From: Burkholderiaceae bacterium
Lineage (GTDB): Bacteria > Pseudomonadota > Gammaproteobacteria > Burkholderiales > Burkholderiaceae_E
Direction: 5' to 3'
DNA: 64,000 nucleotides
Assembly (NCBI GenBank): GCA_016710525.1
Contig: JADJVQ010000142.1
Coordinates: forward strand, 17,386-81,385
A program made the position numbers and the translations under genes. Of this stretch, positions 10,792-20,160 are shown piece by piece. The first letter of the stretch is position 1. Every line of letters begins with the position of its first letter. Under the pieces are notes generated by a model. That model was not told the origin of the DNA. It ran no database searches and was given only the letters and a program-made list of their open reading frames with translations.

Positions 10792-11526
10792 ATGAAACTG
10801 GCCATCATCAGCGGCGGATCGCGCGGCCTGGGGCTTGCCCTGGGCGAGCTCTACCAGGCCCGCCAATGGCGTGTGCTCGAGTTCTCGCGCTCGGCGCCGC
10901 ATCCCTGGTCGATCGCGGCCGATCTCGCCCAGCCTGAAGCCGCGAGGCGGGTCTTTGCGGCCGAATTCGCGGCGCTGGCCAGCCAGCCATGGGACGAGAT
11001 CGTGGTGATCGCCAACGCCGGCGTGCTGGCGCCGATCGGGCCGACCTCCCGCAAGGACCCCGCCGAGGTCCTCGCCAACATCCAGGTCAACTTCGCCTCG
11101 CCGATCATGCTGATGACGCAGGCGATCGCCGCATTCCAGGCCCTGCCCTGCCGCAAGACGCTGCTGAACATCTCGTCGGGGGCCGCGCTGAACGGCTACG
11201 CGGGGTGGTCGCTGTATTGCGCGGCCAAGGCCGGGCTGGAAAATTTCGTGCGCTCGGTGGCGATGGAGCAGTCCGCCCAGGCCTGGCCGCTGCGCGCGGT
11301 CAACGTCAGTCCCGGCGTGATCGATACCGAGATGCAGGCGGCCATCCGGGCGGCCAGTGCCGACGATTTTCCGGCGGTGGGGCGGTTCATCCAGCGCAAG
11401 GCCGACGGTGAACTGCGCCCGCCATCACGGGTGGCGATGGCGGTCGCACGCATCGCCGACGATGCGCGGGTGGCCGGCGGCGCCCGGGTGGACGTGGCCG
11501 ACTACCTCGACCCGACGGCGTCCTAG
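10792..11526 (+). CDS. SDR family NAD(P)-dependent oxidoreductase
   Basis: 244-residue short-chain dehydrogenase/reductase. The Rossmann motif SGGSRGLG sits at residues 8-15, the NAG motif as IANAGVLAP, the active-site serine in NISSGAALNG and the catalytic pair in YCAAKAG. The overall pattern (short N-terminus, EFSRSAP after strand 2, PGVIDTEMQ) resembles the sepiapterin reductase/benzil reductase branch rather than the classical ketoreductases of fatty acid synthesis. Substrate is not predictable. ATG at 10792 puts the glycine motif at the usual distance; upstream in-frame sequence overlaps the maeB leader and lacks similarity. Intact, single-gene unit by spacing. Confidence 0.88.
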   Translation: MKLAIISGGSRGLGLALGELYQARQWRVLEFSRSAPHPWSIAADLAQPEAARRVFAAEFAALASQPWDEIVVIANAGVLAPIGPTSRKDPAEVLANIQVNFASPIMLMTQAIAAFQALPCRKTLLNISSGAALNGYAGWSLYCAAKAGLENFVRSVAMEQSAQAWPLRAVNVSPGVIDTEMQAAIRAASADDFPAVGRFIQRKADGELRPPSRVAMAVARIADDARVAGGARVDVADYLDPTAS

Positions 11527-11549
11527 CGCCCCCGCGCCCCCGCGCGCCT

Positions 11550-12344
11550 TCAGCGGGCGGTCCAGCCGCCGTCGATGACCAGTTCGCTGCCGGTCATGAA
11601 CGACGAATCGTCGGAGGCCAGGAACACGATGCCGCGCGCGATGTCGATCGCCTGCGCCATCCGGCCCAGCGGATGCGAACTGGCCATGACCTGATCGATG
11701 TCGGCCTGCGGCACGCCGCGCTCGCGCATCGAGCTCGCCACGCCGCGCGCCATGTCGGTATCGACGATGCCCGGATGGACCGAATTGCAGCGGATGTTGT
11801 AGCCCAGTTGCGCCGCTTCGATCGCGCTGGCCTTGGTATACAGGCGCACGCCGCCCTTGCTCATGCCGTACAGCGCGCTGTTGGCCGAGCCGATCAGCCC
11901 GGCGATCGACGACAGGTTGATGATCGAGGCGCTGGCCGCGCCGCTGGGGCGCTGCTTCATGGCCAGGAAAGCGTGCTTGGTGCCCAGCACCACGCCCTTC
12001 AGATTGACGTCGAAGAGCGTCGCGATCTGATCGACCGTGGTGTCCTCGATGCGGCCGTGCCGATACAGGCCGGCGTTGTTCACCAGGATATCCAGGCGTC
12101 CATGCTGGCTCAGGGCCTCGGCCACGACCGCCTGCCAGTCGGCCTCGAGCGTGACATCGTGCTGCCGATACACCGCGGTGCCTCCGGCGGCGTCGATCTC
12201 GGCCACCAGCGCCTGGCCGTCGTCCTCGCGCAGATCGGTCGCGATGACCGTGGCGCCGGCCTGCGCCAGCAGGCGGGCTGTGGCCGACCCGATCCCGCCG
12301 GCCGCGCCGGTGACGATTGCTACCCTGCCATCGACTCGATTCAA
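11550..12344 (-). CDS. SDR family oxidoreductase (classical type)
   Basis: 264-residue classical short-chain dehydrogenase. Features in order: TGAAGGIG cofactor motif (residues 12-19), Asp after strand 2 in IATDLRED suggesting NAD(H) preference, NNAGLY, catalytic Ser in NLSSIAGLIG, YGMSK active site, and the C-terminal FMTGSELVIDGGW typical of the family. It starts 37 bp after the sulfatase-type gene ends on the same strand, so the two form an operon and the SDR may oxidise or reduce the alcohol released by that hydrolase. That link is inference from position. Convergent with the preceding SDR, with 23 bp between stop codons. Intact. Confidence 0.9.
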   Translation of the reverse strand: MNRVDGRVAIVTGAAGGIGSATARLLAQAGATVIATDLREDDGQALVAEIDAAGGTAVYRQHDVTLEADWQAVVAEALSQHGRLDILVNNAGLYRHGRIEDTTVDQIATLFDVNLKGVVLGTKHAFLAMKQRPSGAASASIINLSSIAGLIGSANSALYGMSKGGVRLYTKASAIEAAQLGYNIRCNSVHPGIVDTDMARGVASSMRERGVPQADIDQVMASSHPLGRMAQAIDIARGIVFLASDDSSFMTGSELVIDGGWTAR

Positions 12345-12381
12345 GTTGTCTCCCTTGCGAATGGATTGACCGGCGCCCGGG

Positions 12382-13980
12382 TCACCATTGCCCGTAGAAG
12401 ACGCCCGCCTGCTTGTAAGCGTCGGTCTTTTGACTGACTTCGTCCAGCGCCACCGTGGTTCGCCGTTTCAGTCCCAGCGACCACTCGCGCAGGCGGTCGC
12501 GCATTTCTTCGCGCACGCCCTCCAGGCCCGGATCGCGGCCGCGGTCGTCGATCTCGTGAGGATCGTTGACCAGGTCGAAGAGCTGCGCAGGATAGCCCTG
12601 CCAGTGCACGTACTTGTAGCGATCGGTGCGCACCATCCAGGCCCGGCATTCGTCGGGCCCCCGGCCCAGCAGCAGCCGGGCACGCCGATACGCATAGTCG
12701 AGCTCGGAGAATGCCGCGCCGCGCCATACCGCCGGTGCCTGTCCATCGAGCAGCGGCAGCAGGGAGGCGCCCTCGACCCGATGGCGCGCCGGCGGCAGGC
12801 CCAGCGCCTGCAATGCGGTTGGCACCACATCGACGGCCTCCACCAGGCGCCTGTCGCGCCGCCCCGGCGCGAGCTGGCCCGGCGCCGCGACGATCATCGG
12901 CACGCGCTGCACCGCATCGTGGAAGAGTTCCTTCTCGCCGAGCCAATGGTCGCCGAGGTAGTCGCCGTGGTCCGCGGTGAAGACCACCAGCGTGTCGTCC
13001 CAGCGTCCCAGGCGTTCGAGCACCGCCCAGAGCCGGGCGAGGTGGTCGTCGACCTGGCGGACCAGGCCCATGTAGGCCGGACGCACCTTGGCGACCACTT
13101 CATCGCGGGCGAAGTTGGCGCACTCCTCCTGCTTCAGGTAGGCGCCATACACCGGATGCGGGTCGACCCGCTCGCGCGGATCGCGATGCACCTGCAGGGC
13201 ATCGCCGGCTTCGTACATCGCGTGATACGGAGCGGGCGCCACGTACGGCCAGTGCGGCTTGACCAGCGACAGGTGCAAGGCCCACGGCGTGTCGCCTTCG
13301 CGTTCGATGAAATCGATCGCTTCGCCCACCGTGTAGGCGGTTTCGGAGTGGGCTTCCTTCACGCGAGCCGGCAGGTGCACGTTGCGCATGTGCCAGCCCG
13401 ATGCGGTTCCGCCCTCGGGGGTATCGACCGCGATCACCCAGTCGGTCCAGGGATCGTCGCCCGCATATCCGCGCTCGCGCAGCCACTGCGCGTATCGGGC
13501 GCGGGGTTCGGCATGGTGGCCGTCGTGGCGCATCGCCTCGCTGAAGCTGCCGCGTGCCAGCAGCTGGCCGAGTTCGGCATCCCCATCGATCTGCAGCCTC
13601 GCCAGGCCCTCGCGATCGGGCATCACGTGGGTCTTGCCGATCAGGGTCAGGCGGCGCTCGGCAGCCCGCAGGTGATCGCCCAGCGTCCACTCGGCCACCG
13701 ACAGCGGCACCCGGTTCCAGGTGGCGCCATGGCTGGACACGTAGCGCCCGGTGTAGAAGCTCATCCGCGAGGGACCGCAGACACCCGATTGCACGAAGGC
13801 GTTCTCGAACAGGGTGCCGCGTGCGGCCAGCGCATCGATGGCGGGCGTCTTCAGGCTGGGATGGCCGTAACAGGACAGGTGGTCGGCGCGGAGCTGATCG
13901 CACATCACGAACAGCAGGTTGCGCGCGCGCGCCGTGCCCGGCTGGGCGCCGGACTGCCGGGCATCGACGGCAGGGGTCAT
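12382..13980 (-). CDS. Formylglycine-type sulfatase / phosphonate monoester hydrolase
   Basis: 532-residue member of the alkaline phosphatase superfamily. Cys68 in VCGPSRMS is the C-x-P-x-R signature that a formylglycine-generating enzyme converts to the catalytic aldehyde. Metal ligands are visible as FVMCDQLRAD (Asp28) and FTADHGDYLGDHW. Several blocks, such as APYHAMYEAGD, YKYVHWQ followed by LFDLVNDPHE, and the long C-terminal tail after LREWSLG, match the layout I recall for Rhizobium phosphonate monoester hydrolase better than that of arylsulfatases, so phosphonate or phosphate diester hydrolysis is a real alternative to sulfate ester cleavage. There is no signal peptide, implying a cytosolic substrate taken up intact. 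It is first of a two-gene unit with the SDR, 170 bp after the FAD oxidase. Intact. Confidence 0.86.
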   Translation of the reverse strand: MTPAVDARQSGAQPGTARARNLLFVMCDQLRADHLSCYGHPSLKTPAIDALAARGTLFENAFVQSGVCGPSRMSFYTGRYVSSHGATWNRVPLSVAEWTLGDHLRAAERRLTLIGKTHVMPDREGLARLQIDGDAELGQLLARGSFSEAMRHDGHHAEPRARYAQWLRERGYAGDDPWTDWVIAVDTPEGGTASGWHMRNVHLPARVKEAHSETAYTVGEAIDFIEREGDTPWALHLSLVKPHWPYVAPAPYHAMYEAGDALQVHRDPRERVDPHPVYGAYLKQEECANFARDEVVAKVRPAYMGLVRQVDDHLARLWAVLERLGRWDDTLVVFTADHGDYLGDHWLGEKELFHDAVQRVPMIVAAPGQLAPGRRDRRLVEAVDVVPTALQALGLPPARHRVEGASLLPLLDGQAPAVWRGAAFSELDYAYRRARLLLGRGPDECRAWMVRTDRYKYVHWQGYPAQLFDLVNDPHEIDDRGRDPGLEGVREEMRDRLREWSLGLKRRTTVALDEVSQKTDAYKQAGVFYGQW

Positions 13981-14150
13981 GGGACGATTCCTTCCTCAAA
14001 CGGGCGGCACAGGCCGCGGACCGACGACCATCGTAGTCGTGATCGGTCCGGGCTGCCACCGTGCGACGGCGCCCCGCTTCCCCGCCTGGCGCAGCACGGG
14101 TGCCGCCGCCGGGCACGAACCGGGCACAGCAGGCCCCCGGCCCGAACAGG

Positions 14151-17100
14151 TCAGCCCACCGGCAGCGCGCGCTCGAGGATTCGCGCCACGTGCAGCGCCT
14201 CGCGGCCCGCGCCGTCGTGGATCTGGTGGCGGCAGCTCGTGCCGTCGGCCACGATCAGCGCCCCGTCGGGGGCGCTGCGCACCGCCGGCAGCAGGCTGGC
14301 TTCGGCCATGCGCATCGACACGTCGAAGTGCTCGGCTTCGTAGCCGAACGCGCCGGCCATGCCGCAGCAGCTCGATTCGATGGCCTGGACGGCGAGGTCG
14401 GGAATCCACGACAGCACCTGCAGCACCGCAGAGAACGCGTCGAAGGCCTTCTGATGGCAATGCCCATGCACGTAGGCGGTCTGCGCCCCGATCGCGCGCA
14501 GCGGCAGCTGCCAGCGCCCTGCCCGCTGCTCGCGCACCAGGAACTCCTCGAACAGGAAGCTGGCTTCGGCCAGACGCAGCGCCGGCTCGCCGAGCTTCAG
14601 GCCCAGGAACTCGTCACGCAAAGTCAGCAGGCACGACGGCTCCAGACCGACGACAGCGCTCCGCGGGCGACGTGCGGACTCAGGGCATCGAGCGTGCGCC
14701 TGGCCTGCCGGGTGGCCTCGTCGACCAGCCCGGCCGACAGGAAGGTTCGTCCGCAACACAGTGCGCCCTGGCCGGTGTCGCCCGCCGCGGGCTCGGCCAG
14801 CGTGACGTCGTAGCCAGCGGCACGCAGCACGCGCAGGGCGGCATGCAGGTTGCGCGGCTCGAAGTGATTGGAGAAGGTGTCGACCCACAGCACGACCGGC
14901 GGCAGGCCGGCACGCACGGCGCCCTTCGCCGCAGCCGGGCGCGCGGCGGCGCGTTCACCCGCCTTGTGCGCCCGCCGGAAGGTCTGGCGCTGCCAGGCCG
15001 GTAGGCTGCGCCGCGCCGACAGGCCCAGCAGGCGCTCGCTCAGGCGCGCCATTCCGGGCACCCGGTCGCGCAGGTTCAGCAGCCCGGCGAAACGCGAGGC
15101 CGCATCGGCATACCGGGGCAGATAGGCCACCAGCTTTTCGCGCAGCGTGAGTCCGTGGCGGCGCTGCCAGTGGTGCATGAACTCGATCTTCATGCGCGCC
15201 ATGTCGACCCCGGTCGGGCAGTCGCGCTTGCAGCCCTTGCAGCTCACGCACAGGCTCATCGAGTCGCGCATCTCGCGCGAGACCAGCGCGTCGGGGCCCA
15301 ACTGGCCGCTCAGCGCCAGGCGCAGCGTGTTGGCGCGGCCCCGGGTGAGGTGCTGTTCGTTGCGGGTGACCCGGTAGCTCGGGCACATCGTGCCGGCATC
15401 GAACTTGCGGCAGTGGCCATTGTTGTTGCACATCTCGACGGCCTTGGCGAAGCCCTCGGACGGATCGCCGCCGGTGCCCGGCGCACTGGTGACTTCCGTG
15501 ACCGGGTTGGCCTGCACATTCCAGGCCGACCAGTCGAGTGCGGTGCGCAGCGGCTTCGCCTCGTGGCCCGGCTTGAAGCGAAACAGATGGCTGTCGTCCA
15601 TGCGCGAGGTGCGCACGATCTTGCCCGGATTCATCAGGCCGTCCGGGTCGAACAGATCCTTCATCTGCTCGAAGGCGCGGGTCAGGCGCGGACCGAACTG
15701 CCAGGCCACCCACTCGCTGCGCACCAGACCGTCTCCGTGCTCGCCCGAGAACGCGCCCTTGTACTGGCGCACCATCGCGGCCGCTTCTTCGGCGATCGCG
15801 CGCATCTTGGTGGCATCGCCGCGGCGCATGTCCAGGATCGGGCGCACATGCAGCGTGCCCACCGAAGCGTGGGCATACCATGTGCCGCGCGTGCCGTGGC
15901 GCGCGAACACCTGGGTGAGCCGGTCGGTGTATTCGGCCAGGTGCTCCAGCGGCACCGCGCAGTCTTCGATGAAGCTCACCGGCTTGCCGTCGCCGCGCAG
16001 CGACATCATGATGTTCAGCCCCGCCTTGCGCACTTCCCACAGCGCCTTTTGCGGCTTGTCGTCGCGCATCTCGACCACCGCGCCGGGCAGGCCCAGGTCG
16101 GCGACCATCTCGACCAGCCGGGCGAGCCGCTGCAGCAGCACGCCGCGGTCGTCGCCCGAGAACTCGACCAGCAGGATGGCATCGGGCTGACCGATCAGGG
16201 CCGCCTCGATCACCGGCCTGAACACCGGGTTGTCGCGCGCCAGGTCGATCATCGTGCGGTCCACCAGTTCGACCGCGCTGGGGCCCAGCGTCACCAGGTG
16301 GCGGGCGCTGTCCATCGCCTGATGAAAACTTTGAAAATTCACCACACCGAGCACCTTGTGCACCGGCAGCGGCGAGAGCTTCAGGTGCAGCCGCCGGAAG
16401 TAGGCCAGCGTGCCCTCCGAGCCGACCAGCAGGTGCGACAGGTTGACCGATCCGTCGGCCGTGTACGGACGCTCGGATCGCGGATGGAACACGTCGAGGT
16501 TGTAGCCGCCGACCCGGCGCATCACGCGCGGCCAGACCCGCTCGATCTCGTCGCGTTCGCGAGCGCCCAGTTCGAACAGCGCAGACACCAGGCGGGCGGT
16601 GCGCGCCGAACCCATCGGACGCGCGGCGCCGACCCCGAAGGGTCCGAAGTACTCCTGGCTGCCATCGGCCAGGATCGCGTCGATGCCCAGCACGTTGTGC
16701 ACCATGTTGCCGTAGGCGATCGAGCGCGATCCGCAGGAGTTGTTGCCGGCCATGCCGCCCAGCGTGGCCTGCGCCGACGTGGACACATCGACCGGATACC
16801 ACAGGCCGTGCGGCTTCAGGAAGGCATTCAGGTGATCGAGCACCATGCCCGGCTGCACCTCGACCGTCGCCGCTTCCTTGTCGAAGGCCATGACCTTGTT
16901 CAGGTGCGCGCTGTTGTCGATGACCAGCGCCTCTCCCACGGTCTGGCCGCATTGGCTGGTGCCGCCTCCGCGCGGCAGGATCGGCACTTTCATCTCGCGG
17001 GCCAGGTCGATGGCCGCGATCACATCGGCCTCGTCGCTGGGAATGACCACGCCGATCGGGTCCACCTGGTAGATGGAGGCATCCGTGGCGTAGCGGCCGC

Positions 17101-17215
17101 GCGAAAACGCATCGAACCTGACCTCGCCGCGCAGCACCCGACGCAGACGTTGCGCCAGCCGGCTGCGCTCGAGCGCGGGGACGGTCAGTACCTGGGGAGC
17201 GTGCGGCGCATTCAT
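14151..17215 (-). pseudogene. FAD-linked D-2-hydroxyacid dehydrogenase with Fe-S and CCG domains (YdiJ-like), one frameshift
   Basis: About 1020 residues when joined, the size of E. coli YdiJ. An N-terminal FAD_binding_4 domain has PRGGGTSQCGQ and GMAGNNSCGSRSIAYGN, followed by the FAD-oxidase C-terminal domain (SGEHGDGLVRSEW, PDGLMNPGKIV). Next come two ferredoxin-type cysteine sets (CNNNGHCRKFDAGTMCPSY; CVSCKGCKRDCPTGVDM) and a C-terminal CCG domain with LCCGRTFLSAG and SCCGMAGAFGYE. The family oxidises D-2-hydroxyacids such as D-2-hydroxyglutarate or D-lactate, passing electrons through Fe-S centres. The start ATG at 17215 overlaps the GntR stop codon (ATGA), indicating translational coupling. 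A single-base loss near 14660 changes frame just before the second half of the CCG domain (GLEPSCLLTLRDE); either a sequencing slip or loss of the last 165 residues. Confidence 0.88.
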
Positions 17216-17946
17216 GACGATCGATCCTGGGGGGTGAGGTCGGCGAGCACGGCCTGGAACTTGTGCTGCAGATGCTGCTCGAGCTGCTGGCGCAGGCGCG
17301 CCGGATCGCGGGCGGTGAGCGCCTCGAGCATGGCCTGGTGTTCGGCGACGGCAGCGTCCCACTTCTGGGCCTTGAAGTTGGACCGAAAGCGCAGGTTTTG
17401 GATGCGCAGGTTCACGCTGTCGTAGGCCTCGGCGAGCATGGGATTGCGCGCGCTGCGGTTGATCGCCCGATGGATGGCCCGGTTCAGGCGGTAGTAGGCA
17501 GGCAGATCGGCGCGGGCGTGCGCGGCCAGCATCTCGTAATGCAGCGCCCGGATCTCGCGCAGGTCATCGGCGGTGTGCCGCAGCGCGGCCAGTTCTCCGG
17601 ACAGGCCCTCGAGGGAACTCATCAGCTCGAACAGGTGGCGGACGTCTTCGATCGACAGCGTGGCGACCGTGGCGCCGCGATTGGGATGCAGCTCGATCAG
17701 GCGTTCGGCGGCCAGCACCTTGAACGCCTCGCGCAGCGGCGTGCGCGAAACCTCGAGTTCGGTGCACAGCACCCGTTCGTTCAGACGCGCACCCGGGGCA
17801 AGACGCCCTTCGGTGATCCATTCCCGCAGCCTGTCGGCGACCTCTTCATGCAGGGCACGGCGGGCGATCGGCCGCGCCGGTGCCGACGCTGCCGGCTCGC
17901 CGGACATGACCGCGGAAACATCGACGGTGAGATCGGATGATTGCAT
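17212..17946 (-). CDS. GntR family transcriptional regulator, FCD subfamily
   Basis: 244-residue repressor-type regulator. A winged helix-turn-helix spans residues about 33-98 (RLREWITEGRLAPGARL, LEVSRTPLREAFKVLAAERLI). An all-helical FCD effector domain follows, with metal-ligand histidines in NRAIHRAINRSARN and VAEHQAMLEAL. FCD proteins usually sense small carboxylic or hydroxy acids. It is translationally coupled to the FAD/Fe-S dehydrogenase (stop and start share ATGA at 17212-17215) and divergent from the aminotransferase gene, so it most likely controls both arms. A 12-bp palindrome covers its own start codon and a near copy lies 86 bp away in the divergent region. The start could instead be Met14 (MSGEPAAS), which would leave the palindrome in the leader. 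Intact. Confidence 0.92.
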   Translation of the reverse strand: MQSSDLTVDVSAVMSGEPAASAPARPIARRALHEEVADRLREWITEGRLAPGARLNERVLCTELEVSRTPLREAFKVLAAERLIELHPNRGATVATLSIEDVRHLFELMSSLEGLSGELAALRHTADDLREIRALHYEMLAAHARADLPAYYRLNRAIHRAINRSARNPMLAEAYDSVNLRIQNLRFRSNFKAQKWDAAVAEHQAMLEALTARDPARLRQQLEQHLQHKFQAVLADLTPQDRSS

Positions 17947-17951
17947 GCAAT
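17940..17951. promoter_or_regulatory. Candidate GntR operator 1: perfect palindrome ATTGCATGCAAT
   Basis: Twelve-base perfect inverted repeat lying across the first codon of the GntR gene if translation starts at 17946. FCD-type GntR regulators typically bind AT-flanked palindromes of the form TTGTATACAA. In this GC-rich region an AT-rich palindrome beside the regulator gene is a natural autoregulation site. A second near-identical motif lies at 18027-18036. Binding is inferred, not shown. Confidence 0.6.
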
Positions 17952-18026
17952 ACCAGATGGGTTGATACGCTCATTCCGCGCACAAGCTGAATTCTGCTCA
18001 TAACTTCCACTTGCTTGCGGAAATTA

Positions 18027-18036
18027 TTGCATACAA
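18027..18036. promoter_or_regulatory. Candidate GntR operator 2: TTGCATACAA
   Basis: Ten-base imperfect palindrome that shares 9 of 10 bases with the core of the site at 17941-17950, placed 31 bp before the ATG of the divergent aminotransferase gene. Two copies of one unusual AT-rich motif bracketing a divergent promoter region support shared control of both transcription units by the GntR protein. The centres are 86 bp apart, about eight helical turns. Confidence 0.55.
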
Positions 18037-18066
18037 AATTCGATTTATCCATTTCTGGAGCCACCC

Positions 18067-19292
18067 ATGAAGTTGTCCCAGGGCCTTGCGCTCAATTCGC
18101 ACCCCAGCGGCCGTCATTTCCTGCAGATCCCCGGGCCGACCAACGTGCCGGATCGGATCCTGCGGGCAATGGACTACCCGACGATCGACCATCGCGGCCC
18201 GGAATTCCAGCGGCTGGGCCGCGCCGTGCTCGGCGGCATCCGCCAGATCTTCCAGACCGAACAGCCGGTGGTCATCTACCCCGCGTCGGGCACCGGCGCC
18301 TGGGGAGGCGGCCCTGGTCAACACCCTGTCGCCGGGCGACACCGTCCTGATGTGCGAGACCGGTCAGTTCGCCACGTTGTGGAAGCGCCTGGCCGAACGG
18401 CTCGGACTGCAGGTCATCTTCATCGAAGGCGACTGGCGCCGCGGCACTGACGCCCAGGCCATCGCAGGCCGGCTCGCCGCCGACACCGCGCATCGCATCA
18501 AGGCAGTCTGTGTGGTCCACAACGAAACCTCCACGGGCGTCACCAGCCAGATTGCGCCGGTGCGCCGGGCGATCGACGCGTGCGCCCACCCGGCCCTGCT
18601 GCTGGTCGACACGATCTCGTCGCTCGGTTCGGTCGACTATCGCCACGACGAATGGGGCGTGGACGTCACCGTCGCCGGCTCCCAGAAAGGCCTGATGCTG
18701 CCGCCCGGCCTGTCGTTCAACGCCATCAGCAAGAAGGCGCTGGCGGCCAGCGCAACGGCCCGGCTGCCGCGTTCGTACTGGGACTGGCAGGAGATGCTGG
18801 CCAGCAATGCCAACGGCTACTTCCCGTTCACGCCGGCCACCAATCTGCTCTACGGCCTGCACGAGGCAATCGCCATGCTGCTCGAAGAAGGCCTGCCGGC
18901 TGTCTTTGCGCGCCATGAGCGACATGCCCGGGCAACCCGGGCCGCGGTCCAGGCGTGGGGCTCAGGTGCTCTGCGCCGATCCGGACGAATACAGCCCGGC
19001 CCTCACCGCGATCCTGATGCCCGCCCGGGCACAGCGCCGACGCGGTGCGCAAAGTGGCGCTCAGCCGATTCAACCTGTCGCTCGGCCAGGGCCTGGGCAA
19101 GGTGGCCGACAAGGTCTTTCGGATCGGCCACCTGGGCGACTTCAATGACCTCACCCTGCTGGGCACGCTCGGTGGCGTGGAAATGGCGCTCGGGCTGGCG
19201 AGGGCCCGGTACGCCCGGGCGGAGTCCAGGCGGCCATGGCCCATCTGGCCGCGACCAGCCGCGCCGCGCCCGAGCCCCTGCCGCCGGCCTGA
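18067..19292 (+). pseudogene. AGXT/SGAT-type class V aminotransferase, several frameshifts
   Basis: Reads as a PLP-dependent aminotransferase of the serine-glyoxylate / alanine-glyoxylate family, about 405 residues once repaired. Visible blocks in order: FLQIPGPTNVPDRILRAMD and TIDHRGPEF at the N-terminus, LVDTISSLGSVDYRHDEWGVD, the PLP-lysine block AGSQKGLMLPPGL, PFTPATNLLYGL, and near the end LGQGLGKVADKVFRIGHLGDFND. Four indels are needed: an extra G near 18303, and losses near 18955, 19028 and 19220, all in G/C runs. The ATG at 18067 follows a GGAG ribosome site. First gene rightward from the GntR region, so probably part of that regulon. The reconstructed protein looks complete, which favours sequencing error, but with four lesions real decay is possible. 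Confidence 0.85.
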
Positions 19293-19470
19293 CGGCGCAC
19301 GACCAGCCAGCGGCCCCTGCGATAGCATTCGCCACGGCACTGGTCGAGTCCCGTTTCGCGTCCTGCGCCGAGCTCTGGCACGGTTCGCGCGCACGAAGCG
19401 GCGACCTGACCGGCCGGGCTACCCTTTACCGATCACTGTTCCGCGACCATAAGAAAACCTGGAGACACGC

Positions 19471-19973
19471 ATGTTCAAACGATCCGCATCCCGTCGACTC
19501 AGCCTCGCGGCCTGGCCGCCGGCACTGCCCTCGCCGCCCTGCCCGCCGCAGCTGGCCCAGGCCTGGCCGTCCAAACCGATCCGCCTGGTCGTGGGCTTCG
19601 CGCCGGGCGGGGGCACCGACATCATCGCGCGCGCAATGGCGCCGCGCCTGTCGGAACTCCTGGGCGCGCAGGTCGTGGTCGAGAACCGCGCCGGCGCGTC
19701 GGGCGCGATCGGCGCCGACATCGTCGCCAAGTCCGCGCCCGATGGCTACACACTGGTCATGGGCCACTCAGATCCAACGTGATCGTGCCCTTCGTGTTCA
19801 AGGTGCCCTACGATCCGGCCAACGATTTCACTCCCATCCACTACATCGGCTACGTGCCCAACATCCTGGCGGTGCATCCGTCGGTAGGCGCGAAGAACGT
19901 CGACGAACTGGTCGCGCTCGTGCGCTCCAAGCCGGGCGTGTTCTCCTACGCCTCCTCGGGCATCGGCAGCTCA
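19471..19973 (+). pseudogene. TctC-type periplasmic substrate-binding protein, 5' part interrupted by IS110
   Basis: N-terminal portion of a tripartite tricarboxylate transporter receptor (TctC/Bug family), a periplasmic protein that captures carboxylates. A damaged signal peptide ([13 protein letters not shown] then frame-shifted Ala/Leu-rich sequence) leads into the mature start [29 protein letters not shown], then [26 protein letters not shown], a shift near 19770, and KVPYDPANDFTPIHYIG to SYASSGIGS. The frame stops where the insertion sequence begins. The remainder resumes at 21592. TctC genes are commonly found without TctAB in Burkholderiales; none is seen here. Its place after the aminotransferase suggests it served the same substrate pathway. 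Confidence 0.88.
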
Positions 19974-20020
19974 TAAGGCAACCTCACGGGCCATGAGGGC
20001 CGCTCGAGCACCGCGATGCA

Positions 20021-20087
20021 GGGTTGTCCACGGCGGCGGGCGGTCGGCGCTTGCGACGAACCGACCGACCGCCGCCGTGGACAACCC
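20021..20087. repeat. 27-bp imperfect inverted repeat (strong hairpin) in the IS110 left end
   Basis: The left arm starts GGGTTGTCCACGGCGGC (20021-20037) and pairs perfectly with 20071-20087. The helix continues inward through 20038-20047 against 20061-20070 with one mismatch, leaving a 13-base loop (20048-20060). The total of 27 pairs with one mismatch is far beyond chance. It sits upstream of the two guide-bearing stem-loops. Possible roles are the 5' part of the element's RNA, a block to read-through from the host promoter, or a recombinase recognition feature; none can be chosen from sequence. Confidence 0.85.
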
Positions 20088-20160
20088 GTGTTCGACGCGC
20101 CGTGCTTCGCACTTGACATCCCGGTCTGTTGTCGCCGAGGGTGTCCACCGACTTCCGTGC

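Noticed and set aside
10575..10808. N-terminal extension of MaeB by 78 residues
   Set aside because: The ATG at 10574 gives the family N-terminus; the extension lies in the divergent promoter region and has no similarity.
8166..10937. 923-codon open frame on the + strand opposite maeB
   Set aside because: Antisense shadow of an intact, unmistakable malic enzyme gene; no family features.
15155..17425. 756-codon + strand frame opposite the FAD/Fe-S dehydrogenase
   Set aside because: Antisense composition; dehydrogenase motifs on the other strand are complete.
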